The notes: generated from the letters alone by a model not told the origin. A DNA stretch of 64,000 bases from Wocania ichthyoenteri Th78 (GCF_000789235.1 NZ_KN525716.1:1176501-1240500), one strand, 5' to 3'; counted from the first letter of the stretch, positions 7,102 to 15,517 are shown. Made by a program: numbers and translations.

Positions 7102-7132
7102 TTGGAGTTTTTACCAATTTTTGGTAAATTTG
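7102..7132 (+). promoter_or_regulatory. parDE promoter with palindromic operator (cassette 6)
   Basis: TTG at 7102-7104, 20 bp, TAAATTTG at 7125-7132. The palindrome TTTACCAA-TTT-TTGGTAAA (7110-7128) overlaps the -7 box exactly as in cassette 5; the shared core is TACCAA-N3-TTGGTA. Confidence 0.7.
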
Positions 7133-7147
7133 ATTAAAAATAAAACA

Positions 7148-7396
7148 ATGAAGAATACATCCATATCACTCGGAAATTATTTTGACCAGTTTGTACAAAC
7201 TCAAGTTTCTGCTGGTAGATACAAAAACGTTAGCGAAGTTATCAGAGCTGGACTCAGAATGTTGGAAAATGAAGAAAGTAAAGTAATTGCATTGCGAAAT
7301 GCTATACAAGAAGGATTAAACAGTCCATTAGTTGAGGATTTTGATTTTGATGAAAATCTGAAAAGACTAAAAGCAGAAAAAAGAAAGAATGGCTAA
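7148..7396 (+). CDS. ParD-like antitoxin, second copy
   Basis: An 82-residue ribbon-helix-helix protein (MKNTSISLGNYFDQFVQTQV, SAGRYKNVSEVIRAGLRMLE) with an acidic toxin-binding tail (LVEDFDFDENLKRL). ATG 7148 is preferred, because the longer frame opens inside the promoter and operator. It keeps the SLGN and GRY-VSEVIR signature of the copy at 4689, but the tails differ, as expected if each antitoxin matches its own toxin. Overlaps parE by eight bases. Confidence 0.85.
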   Translation: MKNTSISLGNYFDQFVQTQVSAGRYKNVSEVIRAGLRMLENEESKVIALRNAIQEGLNSPLVEDFDFDENLKRLKAEKRKNG

Positions 7397-7688
7397 AGTT
7401 ATACTGAGACAAGAAGCTATTGATGACTTAAATAGGATTTGGGATTACACTTTCGAAAAATGGTCTGAAAAACAAGCTGATAAATATTATGCAACTGTTA
7501 AAATGGCTTGTAATGGAATTGGAGATAATCCCAATATTGGAAAAGAATATTACGGAATAAACAAAAACTTACTCGGACTAAAATCTGGAAAACACATAAT
7601 ATTTTATCAGCAAATGTCAAATGATAGAATTGAAATAATCAGAATTCTACACGAGAGAATGGATTTAAAAAATAGAATAAGCGAATAA
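7389..7688 (+). CDS. ParE/RelE-superfamily toxin, second copy
   Basis: A 99-residue ParE-like protein: AIDDLNRIWDYTFEKWSEKQ at the start, NIGKEYYGINKNLLGLKSGK in the middle and HIIFYQQMSNDRIEIIRILH near the end, followed by ERMDLKNR. Colinear with the toxin at 4928 but clearly diverged. The array repeat that should follow begins at 7695 and is cut short. Confidence 0.85.
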   Translation: MAKVILRQEAIDDLNRIWDYTFEKWSEKQADKYYATVKMACNGIGDNPNIGKEYYGINKNLLGLKSGKHIIFYQQMSNDRIEIIRILHERMDLKNRISE

Positions 7689-7694
7689 AAAAAC

Positions 7695-7720
7695 TACACC
7701 CAACATGCGGATATAACAAA
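7695..7720 (+). repeat. Truncated attC-like repeat at the array edge
   Basis: TACACCCAAC (7695-7704), the complement of this unit's opening GTTGGGTGTA, is followed by ATGCGGATATAAC, which resembles the left arm of the other repeats. No central hairpin and no right-hand GTTG end follow. This marks the downstream edge of the array. Confidence 0.5.
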
Positions 7721-7844
7721 TAAAAAAAGACAAATTCCTATACAAGAATAAGAGCTTCAACCACAATAAACAACACAAAAAAATCCTTTCTATTAATTTT
7801 TTGCTGATTTAAAATCATTTAATACAAAATAACATATTTTGAGT

Positions 7845-7995
7845 GTCTGGTTTATGTGAGCCACAACAGTGAGCGTATAGCGTATTAGGATTGCAGAGGA
7901 AAGCCTACAGCGAGGCACGAGCCAGGACTTGTAACGAAAAGCCCGACCGCTCTTGCCCTAAGCGTAGTCGAAGGATTGGGTAACGCCCAAATAAT
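7845..7995. other. Structured intergenic element of unknown role
   Basis: A GC-richer island in the 464-bp gap before the sigma factor gene. Small stems are visible: GCCT/AGGC (7897-7914), CCT/AGG around a TCGACTACGCTT core (7957-7974) and TTGGG/CCCAA (7976-7990). Fragments such as GGATTGCAGAGGAAAGCC and GAAAAGCCCGACC resemble intergenic stretches I recall from other Flavobacteriia genomes. It could be a small RNA, a structured leader or a dispersed repeat. No reading frame of note. The rest of the gap is AT-rich and shows nothing else. Confidence 0.35.
7957..7974 (-). repeat. Variable-stem hairpin, copy 1 (upstream of rpoD)
   Basis: On the minus strand, stem CCT/AGG around the core TCGACTACGCTT, inside the structured element at 7845-7995. 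Confidence 0.55.
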
Positions 7996-8152
7996 TAGAA
8001 AAAAAACAATAAATGTGACTTTTAAACCATTTTAGTGTCTAAAAACCAAAGCGCTAAAAAAAATTAATCTTTTTTGTAACAAAATATAACATTTATACGT
8101 ATAACTATTGAACGGCCTATTATTCACATAATTAAATACAGGAGCACACTAC

Positions 8153-9016
8153 ATGAGACAACTTAAAATTACGAAGCAGGTTACAAATAGAGAAACTGCA
8201 TCGTTAGATAAATACCTGCAAGAAATTGGAAAGGTTGACTTAATTACCGCAGACGAAGAAGTAGAATTAGCACAACGTATTAAAGCTGGCGATCAAATAG
8301 CTTTAGAGAAGTTAACGAAAGCTAATTTACGTTTCGTGGTATCGGTAGCTAAGCAATATCAAAACCAAGGACTTACTTTACCAGATTTAATTAATGAAGG
8401 TAATTTAGGCTTAATTAAAGCGGCACAACGTTTTGATGAAACACGTGGTTTTAAATTTATATCATACGCTGTTTGGTGGATTCGTCAATCTATTTTACAA
8501 GCTTTAGCTGAACAATCGCGTATTGTACGTTTACCATTAAATAAAATTGGTTCTATTAATAAAATTAATAAAACATTTGCCTTTTTAGAGCAAAGTCATG
8601 AGCGCCCACCTTCTGCTGAAGAAATAGCAAAAGAGTTGGATATGACAATTAATGACGTAAAAGAATCTATGAAGAATTCTGGTCGTCACGTAAGTATGGA
8701 TGCACCATTAGTTGAAGGTGAAGATTCTAATTTATACGATGTATTAAATTCTGGAGAATCTCCAAATCCTGATAGAGAATTATTACACGAATCGTTACGT
8801 ACAGAAATTGAAAGAGCTCTTGAAACTTTAACTCCTCGTGAAGCAGATGTTATTCGTTTATACTTTGGTTTAGGAAATCAACACCCAATGACTTTAGAAG
8901 AAATTGGTGAGACTTTCGACCTAACTCGTGAACGTGTAAGACAAATAAAAGAGAAAGCTATTCGTAGATTAAAACATACATCTAGAAGTAAAATATTAAA
9001 AACATATTTAGGATAG
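8153..9016 (+). CDS. rpoD: Primary RNA polymerase sigma factor (RpoD/SigA)
   Basis: A 287-residue sigma-70 factor. It opens directly with region 1.2 ([20 protein letters not shown]), followed by region 2 ([30 protein letters not shown]), region 3 and a full region 4 with the -35-binding helix-turn-helix ([33 protein letters not shown]). It has no region 1.1, and this short form is the housekeeping sigma of Bacteroidota, which reads TTG/TAnnTTTG promoters. A strong terminator follows at 9087. Single-gene transcript. Confidence 0.95.
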   Translation: MRQLKITKQVTNRETASLDKYLQEIGKVDLITADEEVELAQRIKAGDQIALEKLTKANLRFVVSVAKQYQNQGLTLPDLINEGNLGLIKAAQRFDETRGFKFISYAVWWIRQSILQALAEQSRIVRLPLNKIGSINKINKTFAFLEQSHERPPSAEEIAKELDMTINDVKESMKNSGRHVSMDAPLVEGEDSNLYDVLNSGESPNPDRELLHESLRTEIERALETLTPREADVIRLYFGLGNQHPMTLEEIGETFDLTRERVRQIKEKAIRRLKHTSRSKILKTYLG

Positions 9017-9086
9017 TAATTAAATTACGACTAAATTACGACAACAAACAGTTTCACATAACTGTTCGTTTTTTGATTGATGAAAG

Positions 9087-9120
9087 AACCCGCGGCTGAT
9101 TACCGCGGGTTTGTTTTTTT
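9087..9120 (+). terminator. Rho-independent terminator after rpoD
   Basis: Perfect stem AACCCGCGG/CCGCGGGTT with a 7-base loop, followed by TG and a run of T. Confidence 0.9.
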
Positions 9121-9155
9121 ATACTATTTTTGCGCAAATAAAATAACTTATCTTA

Positions 9156-9818
9156 ATGAGCACAAAATTAATTGCACCATCAGTTTTAGCAGCAGACTTT
9201 GCAAACCTACAACGCGACATAGAAATGATTAACCAAAGTGAAGCAGACTGGTTTCATATTGATATTATGGATGGTGTTTTTGTACCCAATATTTCTTTTG
9301 GAATGCCTGTTTTACATGCTATTACTAAACATGCAAAAAAAACTATTGATGTACATTTAATGATTGTTGATCCAGACCGTTATATAAAAACATTCGCCGA
9401 TTTAGGTAGCGATATTCTAACAGTACATTACGAAGCTTGTACCCATTTACACCGTACAATTCAGGCCATAAAAGCTGAAGGTATGAAAGCTGGTGTTGCA
9501 CTAAATCCGCATACAAACATAAACGTTTTAGAAGACACTATTAACGATATAGATTTAGTATGCCTTATGAGTGTAAACCCTGGTTTTGGTGGGCAAAGCT
9601 TTATTGAAAATACCTATAATAAAGTACAACAACTTAAAGCATTAATAAACCGCAAAGGCGCATCAACACTTATTGAAATTGATGGTGGAGTTACTAACAA
9701 AAATGCAAGTGCGTTAACAGAATCTGGCGCTGATGTTTTAGTTGCTGGTAGCTATGTATTTAAAAGCAATAATCAACTTGAAACGATTAAAGATTTAAAA
9801 GCTATAGTAAACCCCTAA
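9156..9818 (+). CDS. rpe: Ribulose-phosphate 3-epimerase
   Basis: A 220-residue TIM-barrel enzyme that interconverts ribulose-5-phosphate and xylulose-5-phosphate in the pentose phosphate pathway. Signatures: IAPSVLAADFANLQ at the start, DWFHIDIMDGVFVPNISFG (metal His/Asp pair), HYEAC, LMSVNPGFGGQ and EIDGGV near residue 180. Length is normal. TATTTTTG at 9125-9132 is a plausible -7 box. Its 3' end overlaps the convergent CBS gene by four bases. Confidence 0.95.
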   Translation: MSTKLIAPSVLAADFANLQRDIEMINQSEADWFHIDIMDGVFVPNISFGMPVLHAITKHAKKTIDVHLMIVDPDRYIKTFADLGSDILTVHYEACTHLHRTIQAIKAEGMKAGVALNPHTNINVLEDTINDIDLVCLMSVNPGFGGQSFIENTYNKVQQLKALINRKGASTLIEIDGGVTNKNASALTESGADVLVAGSYVFKSNNQLETIKDLKAIVNP

Positions 9819-10231
9819 AACTGCTTTAATAAATAGTTTATTAAATCGGTTGTTGTAACAATACCCATTAAAGTTGAGTCATCTACTACTGGAAGCGCAT
9901 GAAATTCGTTTTTGGCTAAAATTTCTGCAACCTCTTTTATAGTAGTCTCACTTGTTACACTTATCAGGTTTTTTGTCATTACCTGTTCAATAGTAAACAT
10001 ATTATAAACTACCGAATCTACATCACGTTCATCATTTGTTGCATCTGCAAAACTAATACGTAGCAAGTCTGAATAACTTAACATACCTATTATAGACTCT
10101 CCACTAACTACTGGAATATGTCTAATATTATGTCTTTTAAATAACATTTCTGCTCTATCTAAGTCATCAGATCGAGTTAAAGCGATTACTTCTTTAGACA
10201 TTATTTCTGAAACTGGAGTTCTTCTTTTCAT
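9815..10231 (-). CDS. CBS-domain protein
   Basis: A 138-residue protein made of a tandem CBS pair (Bateman module): VSEIMSKEVIAL...IPVVSGESIIGMLSYSDLL and then VMTKNLISVTSETTIKEVAE...LPVVDDSTLMGIVTTTDLI. Stand-alone CBS pairs bind adenine nucleotides and regulate partner proteins; the partner is not evident here. ATG 10231 (MKRRTPVSEIM) is chosen over a GTG eight codons upstream. Converges on rpe. Confidence 0.85.
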   Translation of the reverse strand: MKRRTPVSEIMSKEVIALTRSDDLDRAEMLFKRHNIRHIPVVSGESIIGMLSYSDLLRISFADATNDERDVDSVVYNMFTIEQVMTKNLISVTSETTIKEVAEILAKNEFHALPVVDDSTLMGIVTTTDLINYLLKQF

Positions 10232-10322
10232 GATATTAAGTTTTAAATTCCACACTAAAAGTATAAATGAAAAACTTAAAAAAGTATGATAAAAATCATG
10301 GATTTAAGATATTTTAATAGTC

Positions 10323-11174
10323 TTAATATCCTGCTACATTAAAATTAAGCATTTGCCTAACCTTACTATAAATTTCTGGAAATTCTAATTTGAATTCTTT
10401 AGGAGTCTCAATAAAATTCTCAATGATAACAGCAACAAATTCAAACTGATTTGTAAAAGCATATTTTCTAAAATAACCTGAATCCATTAGCCTATTTCTT
10501 AAGGTCTCGTTTATTGATAGCGACTTTGTTAATTCTTTAAAAGAATCGCTAAAAATGGTAGAACTTACATCACGTTCTTTCATACTATTTATATGAATAG
10601 CATGAGTAAATTCGTGAATTCCCAAATTCAAATTATCATTTTCATCATTAAAACCAGCCTTAAAATCTTCCCAAGACAACACTAATGCTTTTAGTTTAGG
10701 GTTAAACTCGCCTCTGTGATAAGCTTTATTTGTATTTGAATAAAATTTAGTTGGGTAGACTACAATTTTTGAAATTACACCAACATAAAAATCTCTAAAC
10801 CCAAAAGTTAACATAACCGCAGTTGCTGATATTAAAACTTTCATCTCATCAGTAATTCTATTACCTTCTCTACCAATAAAATCTTTGTCTTTAATAAATA
10901 ATGATACGCGATGCTCGAAATACTTTTTCTCTTTATCTGTTAGATTTTTATAAAAGGTAAAATGATTTTTTAAAATTGATTTTTGCGTCGTGTTTAATTG
11001 TCTTAAATAGACATAAAAATGATTGTACAATGGTTTTTTATGTTTTAAAACATAAGCCATTTCAGTCATTTTAAAAGCATAATATAAAAATAAATATGCC
11101 AATACCGTAAACAGAATACCTAGTATTACTTTACTCCCAAATGTATAAGACTCGCTAATTAAAAAGTAAAGCAT
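10323..11174 (-). CDS. M90 (MtfA-like) zinc-dependent peptidase
   Basis: A 283-residue protein with an N-terminal membrane segment (about residues 14-34) and a zinc-peptidase domain bearing HEFTH at residues 187-191, preceded by VLSWEDFKAGF. This matches the MtfA family (peptidase family M90); E. coli MtfA acts on or binds the glucose-PTS regulator Mlc. No Mlc homologue is visible, so the target here is unknown. Monocistronic. Confidence 0.8.
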   Translation of the reverse strand: MLYFLISESYTFGSKVILGILFTVLAYLFLYYAFKMTEMAYVLKHKKPLYNHFYVYLRQLNTTQKSILKNHFTFYKNLTDKEKKYFEHRVSLFIKDKDFIGREGNRITDEMKVLISATAVMLTFGFRDFYVGVISKIVVYPTKFYSNTNKAYHRGEFNPKLKALVLSWEDFKAGFNDENDNLNLGIHEFTHAIHINSMKERDVSSTIFSDSFKELTKSLSINETLRNRLMDSGYFRKYAFTNQFEFVAVIIENFIETPKEFKLEFPEIYSKVRQMLNFNVAGY

Positions 11175-11270
11175 ATCAAGAAAACGGTTTTAAAAAGCAA
11201 AAATTGCTGAATTGTATATTTCTATTACAATCAAATAATTATTTGCAATTTACAATTAAAAACTCAAGTA

Positions 11271-12293
11271 CTATTTAATTAAATCTCTCAGTCGTTTTGC
11301 CGCTTGTTCTGCTGTTATATCGCGTTGTGGCGTACCAAACATTTCGTAACCTACCATGAATTTTTTTACAGTGGCACTTCTTAATAGTGGTGGGTAAAAG
11401 CTCATGTGCCAATGCCAATGATTATTCTCTCTACCATTTGTTGGCGCTTGATGGATGCCGCTGGAATATGGGAATGAACATTTAAATAAAGCGTCGTAAG
11501 CTTTGGTTAAAACCGAAATAACTTCGGCGTAAGCGAAACTTTCTTTTTCTGATATCTGAGTAATATCCACATATTGTTTTTTAGGTGCAATCATAGCTTC
11601 AAAAGGCCATATAGCCCAAAAAGGTGTTAGCACTACAAAATCTTCGTTTTCAAAAATGATTCTTTCTTTGGCTTCTAATTCTTGTTTTAAATAATCCCCT
11701 AAAAGGCTACTTTTATTTTTGAAGTAATATGCTTTTTGTTGATTGTCTTTCTTTTCCACCTCATTTGGAAGCGTAGATTGACTCCAAATCTGGCCATGTG
11801 GATGCGGATTACTACAACCCATTACCGCTCCTTTATTTTCAAATATTTGAACGTTATTTATCGCTGGATTTTCGCCAAGTAGTTTATACTCCTTTTGCCA
11901 AACTTTTACAACTTCATTTATAGCTTCAACTTCCATCTCTGCTAAACTCTTTGAGTGGTCTGGACTAAAACAGATAACTTTACATATACCCGTTTCACTT
12001 TCGGCTTTTAATAATCCGTCATTTACAGAAAATGTTGACGAATCACTTTGAAGTGCCGCAAAATCGTTTGTAAACACAAAAACATTTTTATAATCGGGAT
12101 TAACTTCTCCGTTAATTCTGGTGTTTGTAGCGCATAAATAACAGTTTGGGTCGTGTGCTGGCCTCAGGTCGTTTGAGACCACTTCGTTTTGTCCTTGCCA
12201 CGGGCGTTTAGCACGATGTGGAGACACCAAAACCCATTCTCCTGTTAATATATTGAATCTTTTATGTGAAAAATCTTGTAAATCTGTATTCAT
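11271..12293 (-). CDS. galT: Galactose-1-phosphate uridylyltransferase
   Basis: A 340-residue Leloir-pathway enzyme: UDP-glucose + galactose-1-phosphate to glucose-1-phosphate + UDP-galactose. The active-site HPHGQ is at residues 164-168, with the nucleophilic His uridylylated in the first step. Metal ligands include CYLC (51-54), and NHWHWH lies near residue 290. N-terminal FNILTGEWVLVSPHRAKRPW is typical. Last gene of the gal operon, 17 bp after galK. Confidence 0.95.
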   Translation of the reverse strand: MNTDLQDFSHKRFNILTGEWVLVSPHRAKRPWQGQNEVVSNDLRPAHDPNCYLCATNTRINGEVNPDYKNVFVFTNDFAALQSDSSTFSVNDGLLKAESETGICKVICFSPDHSKSLAEMEVEAINEVVKVWQKEYKLLGENPAINNVQIFENKGAVMGCSNPHPHGQIWSQSTLPNEVEKKDNQQKAYYFKNKSSLLGDYLKQELEAKERIIFENEDFVVLTPFWAIWPFEAMIAPKKQYVDITQISEKESFAYAEVISVLTKAYDALFKCSFPYSSGIHQAPTNGRENNHWHWHMSFYPPLLRSATVKKFMVGYEMFGTPQRDITAEQAAKRLRDLIK

Positions 12294-12310
12294 TTTTTAT
12301 TAAAATAATT

Positions 12311-13459
12311 TTACTTTACTATATGGGTACCGTTTGATAATTTTACAAAATATACAGAGCAGTCCTTATCAAATTTTTTTTTATAAGCTTGAGAAGCTAC
12401 ATCTGCAAACGCTTTTGCTTCGGTTTTCGCAACTAAATTAATGGTGCATCCTCCAAAACCGCCACCCATCATTCTTGCTCCTAAAACATGTTTGTTTTTC
12501 TTTGCTTGCTCAACAAGAAAATCTAATTCATCGCAACTCACTTTATATTTATTAGATAAGCCTTCATGCGATTGATAGATTAGAGTGCCTAAAGTATCAA
12601 GGTCTGCATCTTCTATAGCTTTAGCGGCCTTTAACGTTCTTTTATTTTCTTGAATAGCGTATAATGCTTTCTGATAATTTTCTGGTGCCACTTTATCTTT
12701 TACTTTTTCTAAATCTGCTTCGGTAGCATCTCTGAGGGCTTTTATTCCAAGTAAATCAGAAATACTTTCGCAAACAGCTCGCCTATCGTTATACGCACTA
12801 TCAGACAAACTATGCTTCACATTCGTGTTTATTAGCATAAGTTGATGATCCTTGAAATTAATTTCGAATGGTTTAGATTCAACCGTTCTGCAATCTAAAT
12901 GCAACGCATTGTTTTCTACCCCAAACATGCTCGCGTATTGATCCATAATTCCACATTTAACACCCACGTAATTGTGCTCTGCTTTTTGTGAAATTAAAAT
13001 CATATCGTGCTTTGTTAACCCTAAATCAAATAGTTCGTTTAGCCCAAAAACCACACTATTTTCTAAAGCTGCTGAAGAAGACATGCCGGCTCCTCCAGGA
13101 ATATCCCCCTTGAAAACGATATTAAAATTACCTACTACTATATTCTTTTTTTGAATTTCGGCAACCACGCCAAGCACATAATTTTCCCAACTACCCTCGG
13201 GTGATGGTTTTAATTTGTCCAATTCAAATTCAATAGTACTATCTAAATCTAAAGCTATTGCCGTACAATGCCCAGAATTACTTTTTTGAATAGCTGCGGC
13301 TATTCCTTTATCTACAGCCGCAGGAAAAACAAAGCCTTCATTATAATCGGTATGTTCTCCAATTAAGTTAATTCTTCCTGGAGAAAAAACCAACAAAGGA
13401 GCTTCATTAAATGTTTCAATAAACTTTATTTTTACTTCATTAATTAGTTTAGTACTCAT
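12311..13459 (-). CDS. galK: Galactokinase
   Basis: A 382-residue GHMP kinase that phosphorylates alpha-galactose at C1. Galactokinase signature PGRINLIGEHTDYN at residues 27-40, ATP loop GGAGMSSSAA at 122-131 and C-terminal GARMMGGGFGGCTINLV. Normal length. Lies between the epimerase and galT with short gaps, so co-transcribed. Confidence 0.95.
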   Translation of the reverse strand: MSTKLINEVKIKFIETFNEAPLLVFSPGRINLIGEHTDYNEGFVFPAAVDKGIAAAIQKSNSGHCTAIALDLDSTIEFELDKLKPSPEGSWENYVLGVVAEIQKKNIVVGNFNIVFKGDIPGGAGMSSSAALENSVVFGLNELFDLGLTKHDMILISQKAEHNYVGVKCGIMDQYASMFGVENNALHLDCRTVESKPFEINFKDHQLMLINTNVKHSLSDSAYNDRRAVCESISDLLGIKALRDATEADLEKVKDKVAPENYQKALYAIQENKRTLKAAKAIEDADLDTLGTLIYQSHEGLSNKYKVSCDELDFLVEQAKKNKHVLGARMMGGGFGGCTINLVAKTEAKAFADVASQAYKKKFDKDCSVYFVKLSNGTHIVK

Positions 13460-13479
13460 TTTTTAATTATTAAAAGTTT

Positions 13480-14364
13480 TTATATCATTTTTAAACGCCA
13501 TTCTATCTTATACGACGCATTAGGCTCTAATACTTTCAATCCGATTTGATTATTAAAACTATTAGATACGCCAGTTGTTGGCTCAATGGCTATGATGTTT
13601 TCTTTGGGGGGCGTGTAAACTTGCAAAAAGTTATTCTCTTCAGAAGATTTTAAAAGAAACTGATATTCTGGTGTGTTAAATTTAATAGTACCTCTACTTA
13701 ACGCCCAACAGTCATCTAGTTTTTTATCTTCAATATTAAAGATTTTAACATCTGTTATAGATTCGGTACCAGTAGTTATGTTTCTTTCTCCTAGGATTAA
13801 CTTTTCTCGACTTGAAAACTCCAAACTACTCTCGTATAAATTAGCACTTAAAAAATAAGGATGCCACCCTAAAGTAAAAGGAAATGATTCTGCACTTGTA
13901 TTTTTAACTAAAACTATTAAGTCTAAAGAATCTCTAGTAAAAACATATTCTAATTGAATACTATAAGTAAATGGAAACCCTTTAGCGAGTTTATTTTCTT
14001 TGTACTCCAGCTTTATTGAAATAGAATCATTATTTTCCTTATGATTGATAATTTTAAAGGCTTTATCGTAAACCAAACCATGCAAGGCATTATTTTCGGA
14101 TTCGTTATTAGTATGCAGTTGATAATGGGTTTTGTTGAAAACATAAGCACCATCTTTAATTCTGTTTGCAAACGGAAATAAAATAGCAGATGCATAGGTA
14201 TTGCTATAAACCAAAGGCTCTAAACTCACTATAATGGGCTTATTACTAAGTGTTAACTCTTGTAAACTTGCACCTTCATTCAAATAAATTTTAGCATAAA
14301 ACGACGTGTCAGAGCTTTTCAATTCTAATACGTTTTCTTCTTTATAATGTTTAATACTGTACAA
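13480..14364 (-). CDS. Aldose 1-epimerase family protein
   Basis: A 294-residue beta-sandwich mutarotase-type protein. Motifs: NRIKDGAYVFN, NALHGLVYDKAF, LGWHPYF (substrate His) and AIEPTTGVSNSFN (catalytic Glu). Supplies alpha-galactose to galactokinase, consistent with its place in the gal operon. It is closer to the short galactose-mutarotase-like group than to classic GalM, so no symbol is given. Confidence 0.88.
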   Translation of the reverse strand: MYSIKHYKEENVLELKSSDTSFYAKIYLNEGASLQELTLSNKPIIVSLEPLVYSNTYASAILFPFANRIKDGAYVFNKTHYQLHTNNESENNALHGLVYDKAFKIINHKENNDSISIKLEYKENKLAKGFPFTYSIQLEYVFTRDSLDLIVLVKNTSAESFPFTLGWHPYFLSANLYESSLEFSSREKLILGERNITTGTESITDVKIFNIEDKKLDDCWALSRGTIKFNTPEYQFLLKSSEENNFLQVYTPPKENIIAIEPTTGVSNSFNNQIGLKVLEPNASYKIEWRLKMI

Positions 14365-14383
14365 TGTGTTTCCTTTTTAATTT

Positions 14384-15376
14384 TTACAATGAATTTCTTA
14401 TAATTAGATTATTGGGATTTACAATTTTACCTACCTCTTTATTAAGTATCATACTTGCTAATTGTTTCCCCATGGCATTAAAATCTGTCGATATAGTAGT
14501 AATCCCACCAGCAACTATTTCTTTAAGCAAAGTATCGTTATACGATATTACACCTACATCTTTAGCCAATGTTAAATTATTGTTTTTAAATGATTTTATA
14601 ATCCGAAGTAAATTTTTATCGTCTGGAATAATGTAAAGATCTCCCGTTTTAGGCTCATAATTTTTAAGTGAATTTAAAACAGAATAATTAAGAGTATATG
14701 TTTCACAAAATTGTTTAAACCCTTTTAGCATACCCTGAGGTTGCTTCTCTTCTGGAAAAAGTAATATGAGTTGTTTGTATTTTTTTATAAGATGAAATGC
14801 TTGTTCAAGACCATTAAAAATATCTTGTTCAAAATTTTGGTAAATGGCTGAGTATGATTTTAAATCATCATGCATTTGATCTAAAATAAAAACCTTATCC
14901 TGTGGCAAACTTTGAATAATTGAGTTTGTATCATTTAAATTAGCAGGCATAATTACATAATAATTATAGTCCCCTGTATTATCATGAATTAGTTTGCTAA
15001 AAATGGTGGTATTAAAATGGTGAAAAAAAATATCTACTTGAATATTTTCACCTAAGTGTTCTAAAAACGAGTTATATAAATCTTCTTTAAAGGAGTTTAA
15101 TTCATCAAAAAGTAAAAATATTTTTTGGTTCACATTTATATCTTCACTTGAAACATAATAGCCTTTACCTACAACAGACTTTATAATACCTCTGTTTTTC
15201 AACTCATTAAAAGCAGTTAACACAGTATCTCTAGAAAGTGAATGTTCGTCTTTCACATTATTAATAGATGGTAACTGATCTCCTTTTTTAAGTAATCCAG
15301 ATGTAATAGCCTCTTCAATCGAATTAACAATTTGCTTATACTTTGGTATTCCTATTTTACTTTGAATTGTAATCAT
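14384..15376 (-). CDS. GntR-family regulator with periplasmic-binding-like sensor domain
   Basis: A 330-residue regulator. N-terminal winged helix (residues 5-75: YKQIVNSIEEAITSGLLKKG, DQLPSINNVKDEHSLSRDTV), then a LacI/PBP1-type ligand domain to the C-terminus. It heads the gal operon and is divergent from the sugar symporter, so it probably senses a sugar or sugar phosphate and controls both. The palindrome ACTAG-N6-CTAGT at 15415-15430 in the shared intergenic region is the candidate operator. Confidence 0.88.
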   Translation of the reverse strand: MITIQSKIGIPKYKQIVNSIEEAITSGLLKKGDQLPSINNVKDEHSLSRDTVLTAFNELKNRGIIKSVVGKGYYVSSEDINVNQKIFLLFDELNSFKEDLYNSFLEHLGENIQVDIFFHHFNTTIFSKLIHDNTGDYNYYVIMPANLNDTNSIIQSLPQDKVFILDQMHDDLKSYSAIYQNFEQDIFNGLEQAFHLIKKYKQLILLFPEEKQPQGMLKGFKQFCETYTLNYSVLNSLKNYEPKTGDLYIIPDDKNLLRIIKSFKNNNLTLAKDVGVISYNDTLLKEIVAGGITTISTDFNAMGKQLASMILNKEVGKIVNPNNLIIRNSL

Positions 15377-15385
15377 AATAAGTTA

Positions 15386-15393
15386 CAAATGTA
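15386..15393 (-). promoter_or_regulatory. -7 box for the gal regulator operon
   Basis: TACATTTG on the minus strand, matching TAnnTTTG, 10 bp before the regulator start. No clear TTG at the expected spacing. Confidence 0.45.
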
Positions 15394-15414
15394 TCATTTT
15401 TATTAACAAAAACT

Positions 15415-15430
15415 ACTAGACCGTACTAGT
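15415..15430. promoter_or_regulatory. Candidate operator of the GntR-family gal regulator
   Basis: Inverted repeat ACTAG-N6-CTAGT between the divergent regulator and symporter genes. It lies upstream of both -7 boxes (15386-15393 minus, 15476-15483 plus). Assigned from position and symmetry only. Confidence 0.5.
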
Positions 15431-15475
15431 TTGATTTTATTTATTAAAAACCATATTTCTTTAAAATTAAATATC

Positions 15476-15483
15476 TATATTTG
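15476..15483 (+). promoter_or_regulatory. -7 box for the sugar symporter
   Basis: TATATTTG, a perfect match to TAnnTTTG, 34 bp before the symporter start. The -33 element is weak, which would suit an activated or derepressed promoter. Confidence 0.5.
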
Positions 15484-15517
15484 ATACCTTATCACAAACT
15501 AAACCAACAATTTTATT

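Larger units (their letters stand above)
1..7720. mobile_element. Integron-like gene cassette array without integrase in view (CALIN-like)
   Basis: A run of about six units, all cargo genes on the plus strand. Each unit opens with GTTG plus a few unit-specific bases and ends with the complement of those bases plus CAAC: GTTGCCA/TGGCAAC, TTGTGCAC/GTGCACAA, GTTGCCAA/TTGGCAAC, GTTGGGTGTA/TACACCCAAC. Between units sit imperfect palindromes of uniform length, 136-137 bp. That is the geometry of integron cassettes and attC sites. Only the last unit fits the strict RYYYAAC/GTTRRRY core consensus. Cargo (two ParDE pairs, one HicBA-like pair, an orphan immunity protein, membrane proteins) is typical of sedentary integrons. 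No tyrosine recombinase is visible; the array runs off the left edge, so one could lie upstream. Confidence 0.65.

Noticed and set aside
7121-7147. Longer start for the second ParD (and likewise 4659-4688 for the first)
   Set aside because: These codons lie in the promoter/operator, before or at the -7 box, so they cannot be in the normal transcript.
1-7720. CRISPR array
   Set aside because: The repeats are about 136 bp, imperfect and separated by whole genes, and no short regular spacers or cas genes are present.
10232-10255. GTG start adding eight residues to the CBS protein
   Set aside because: ATG 10231 is the better codon, and the extra residues (MWNLKLNI) add nothing to the domain.
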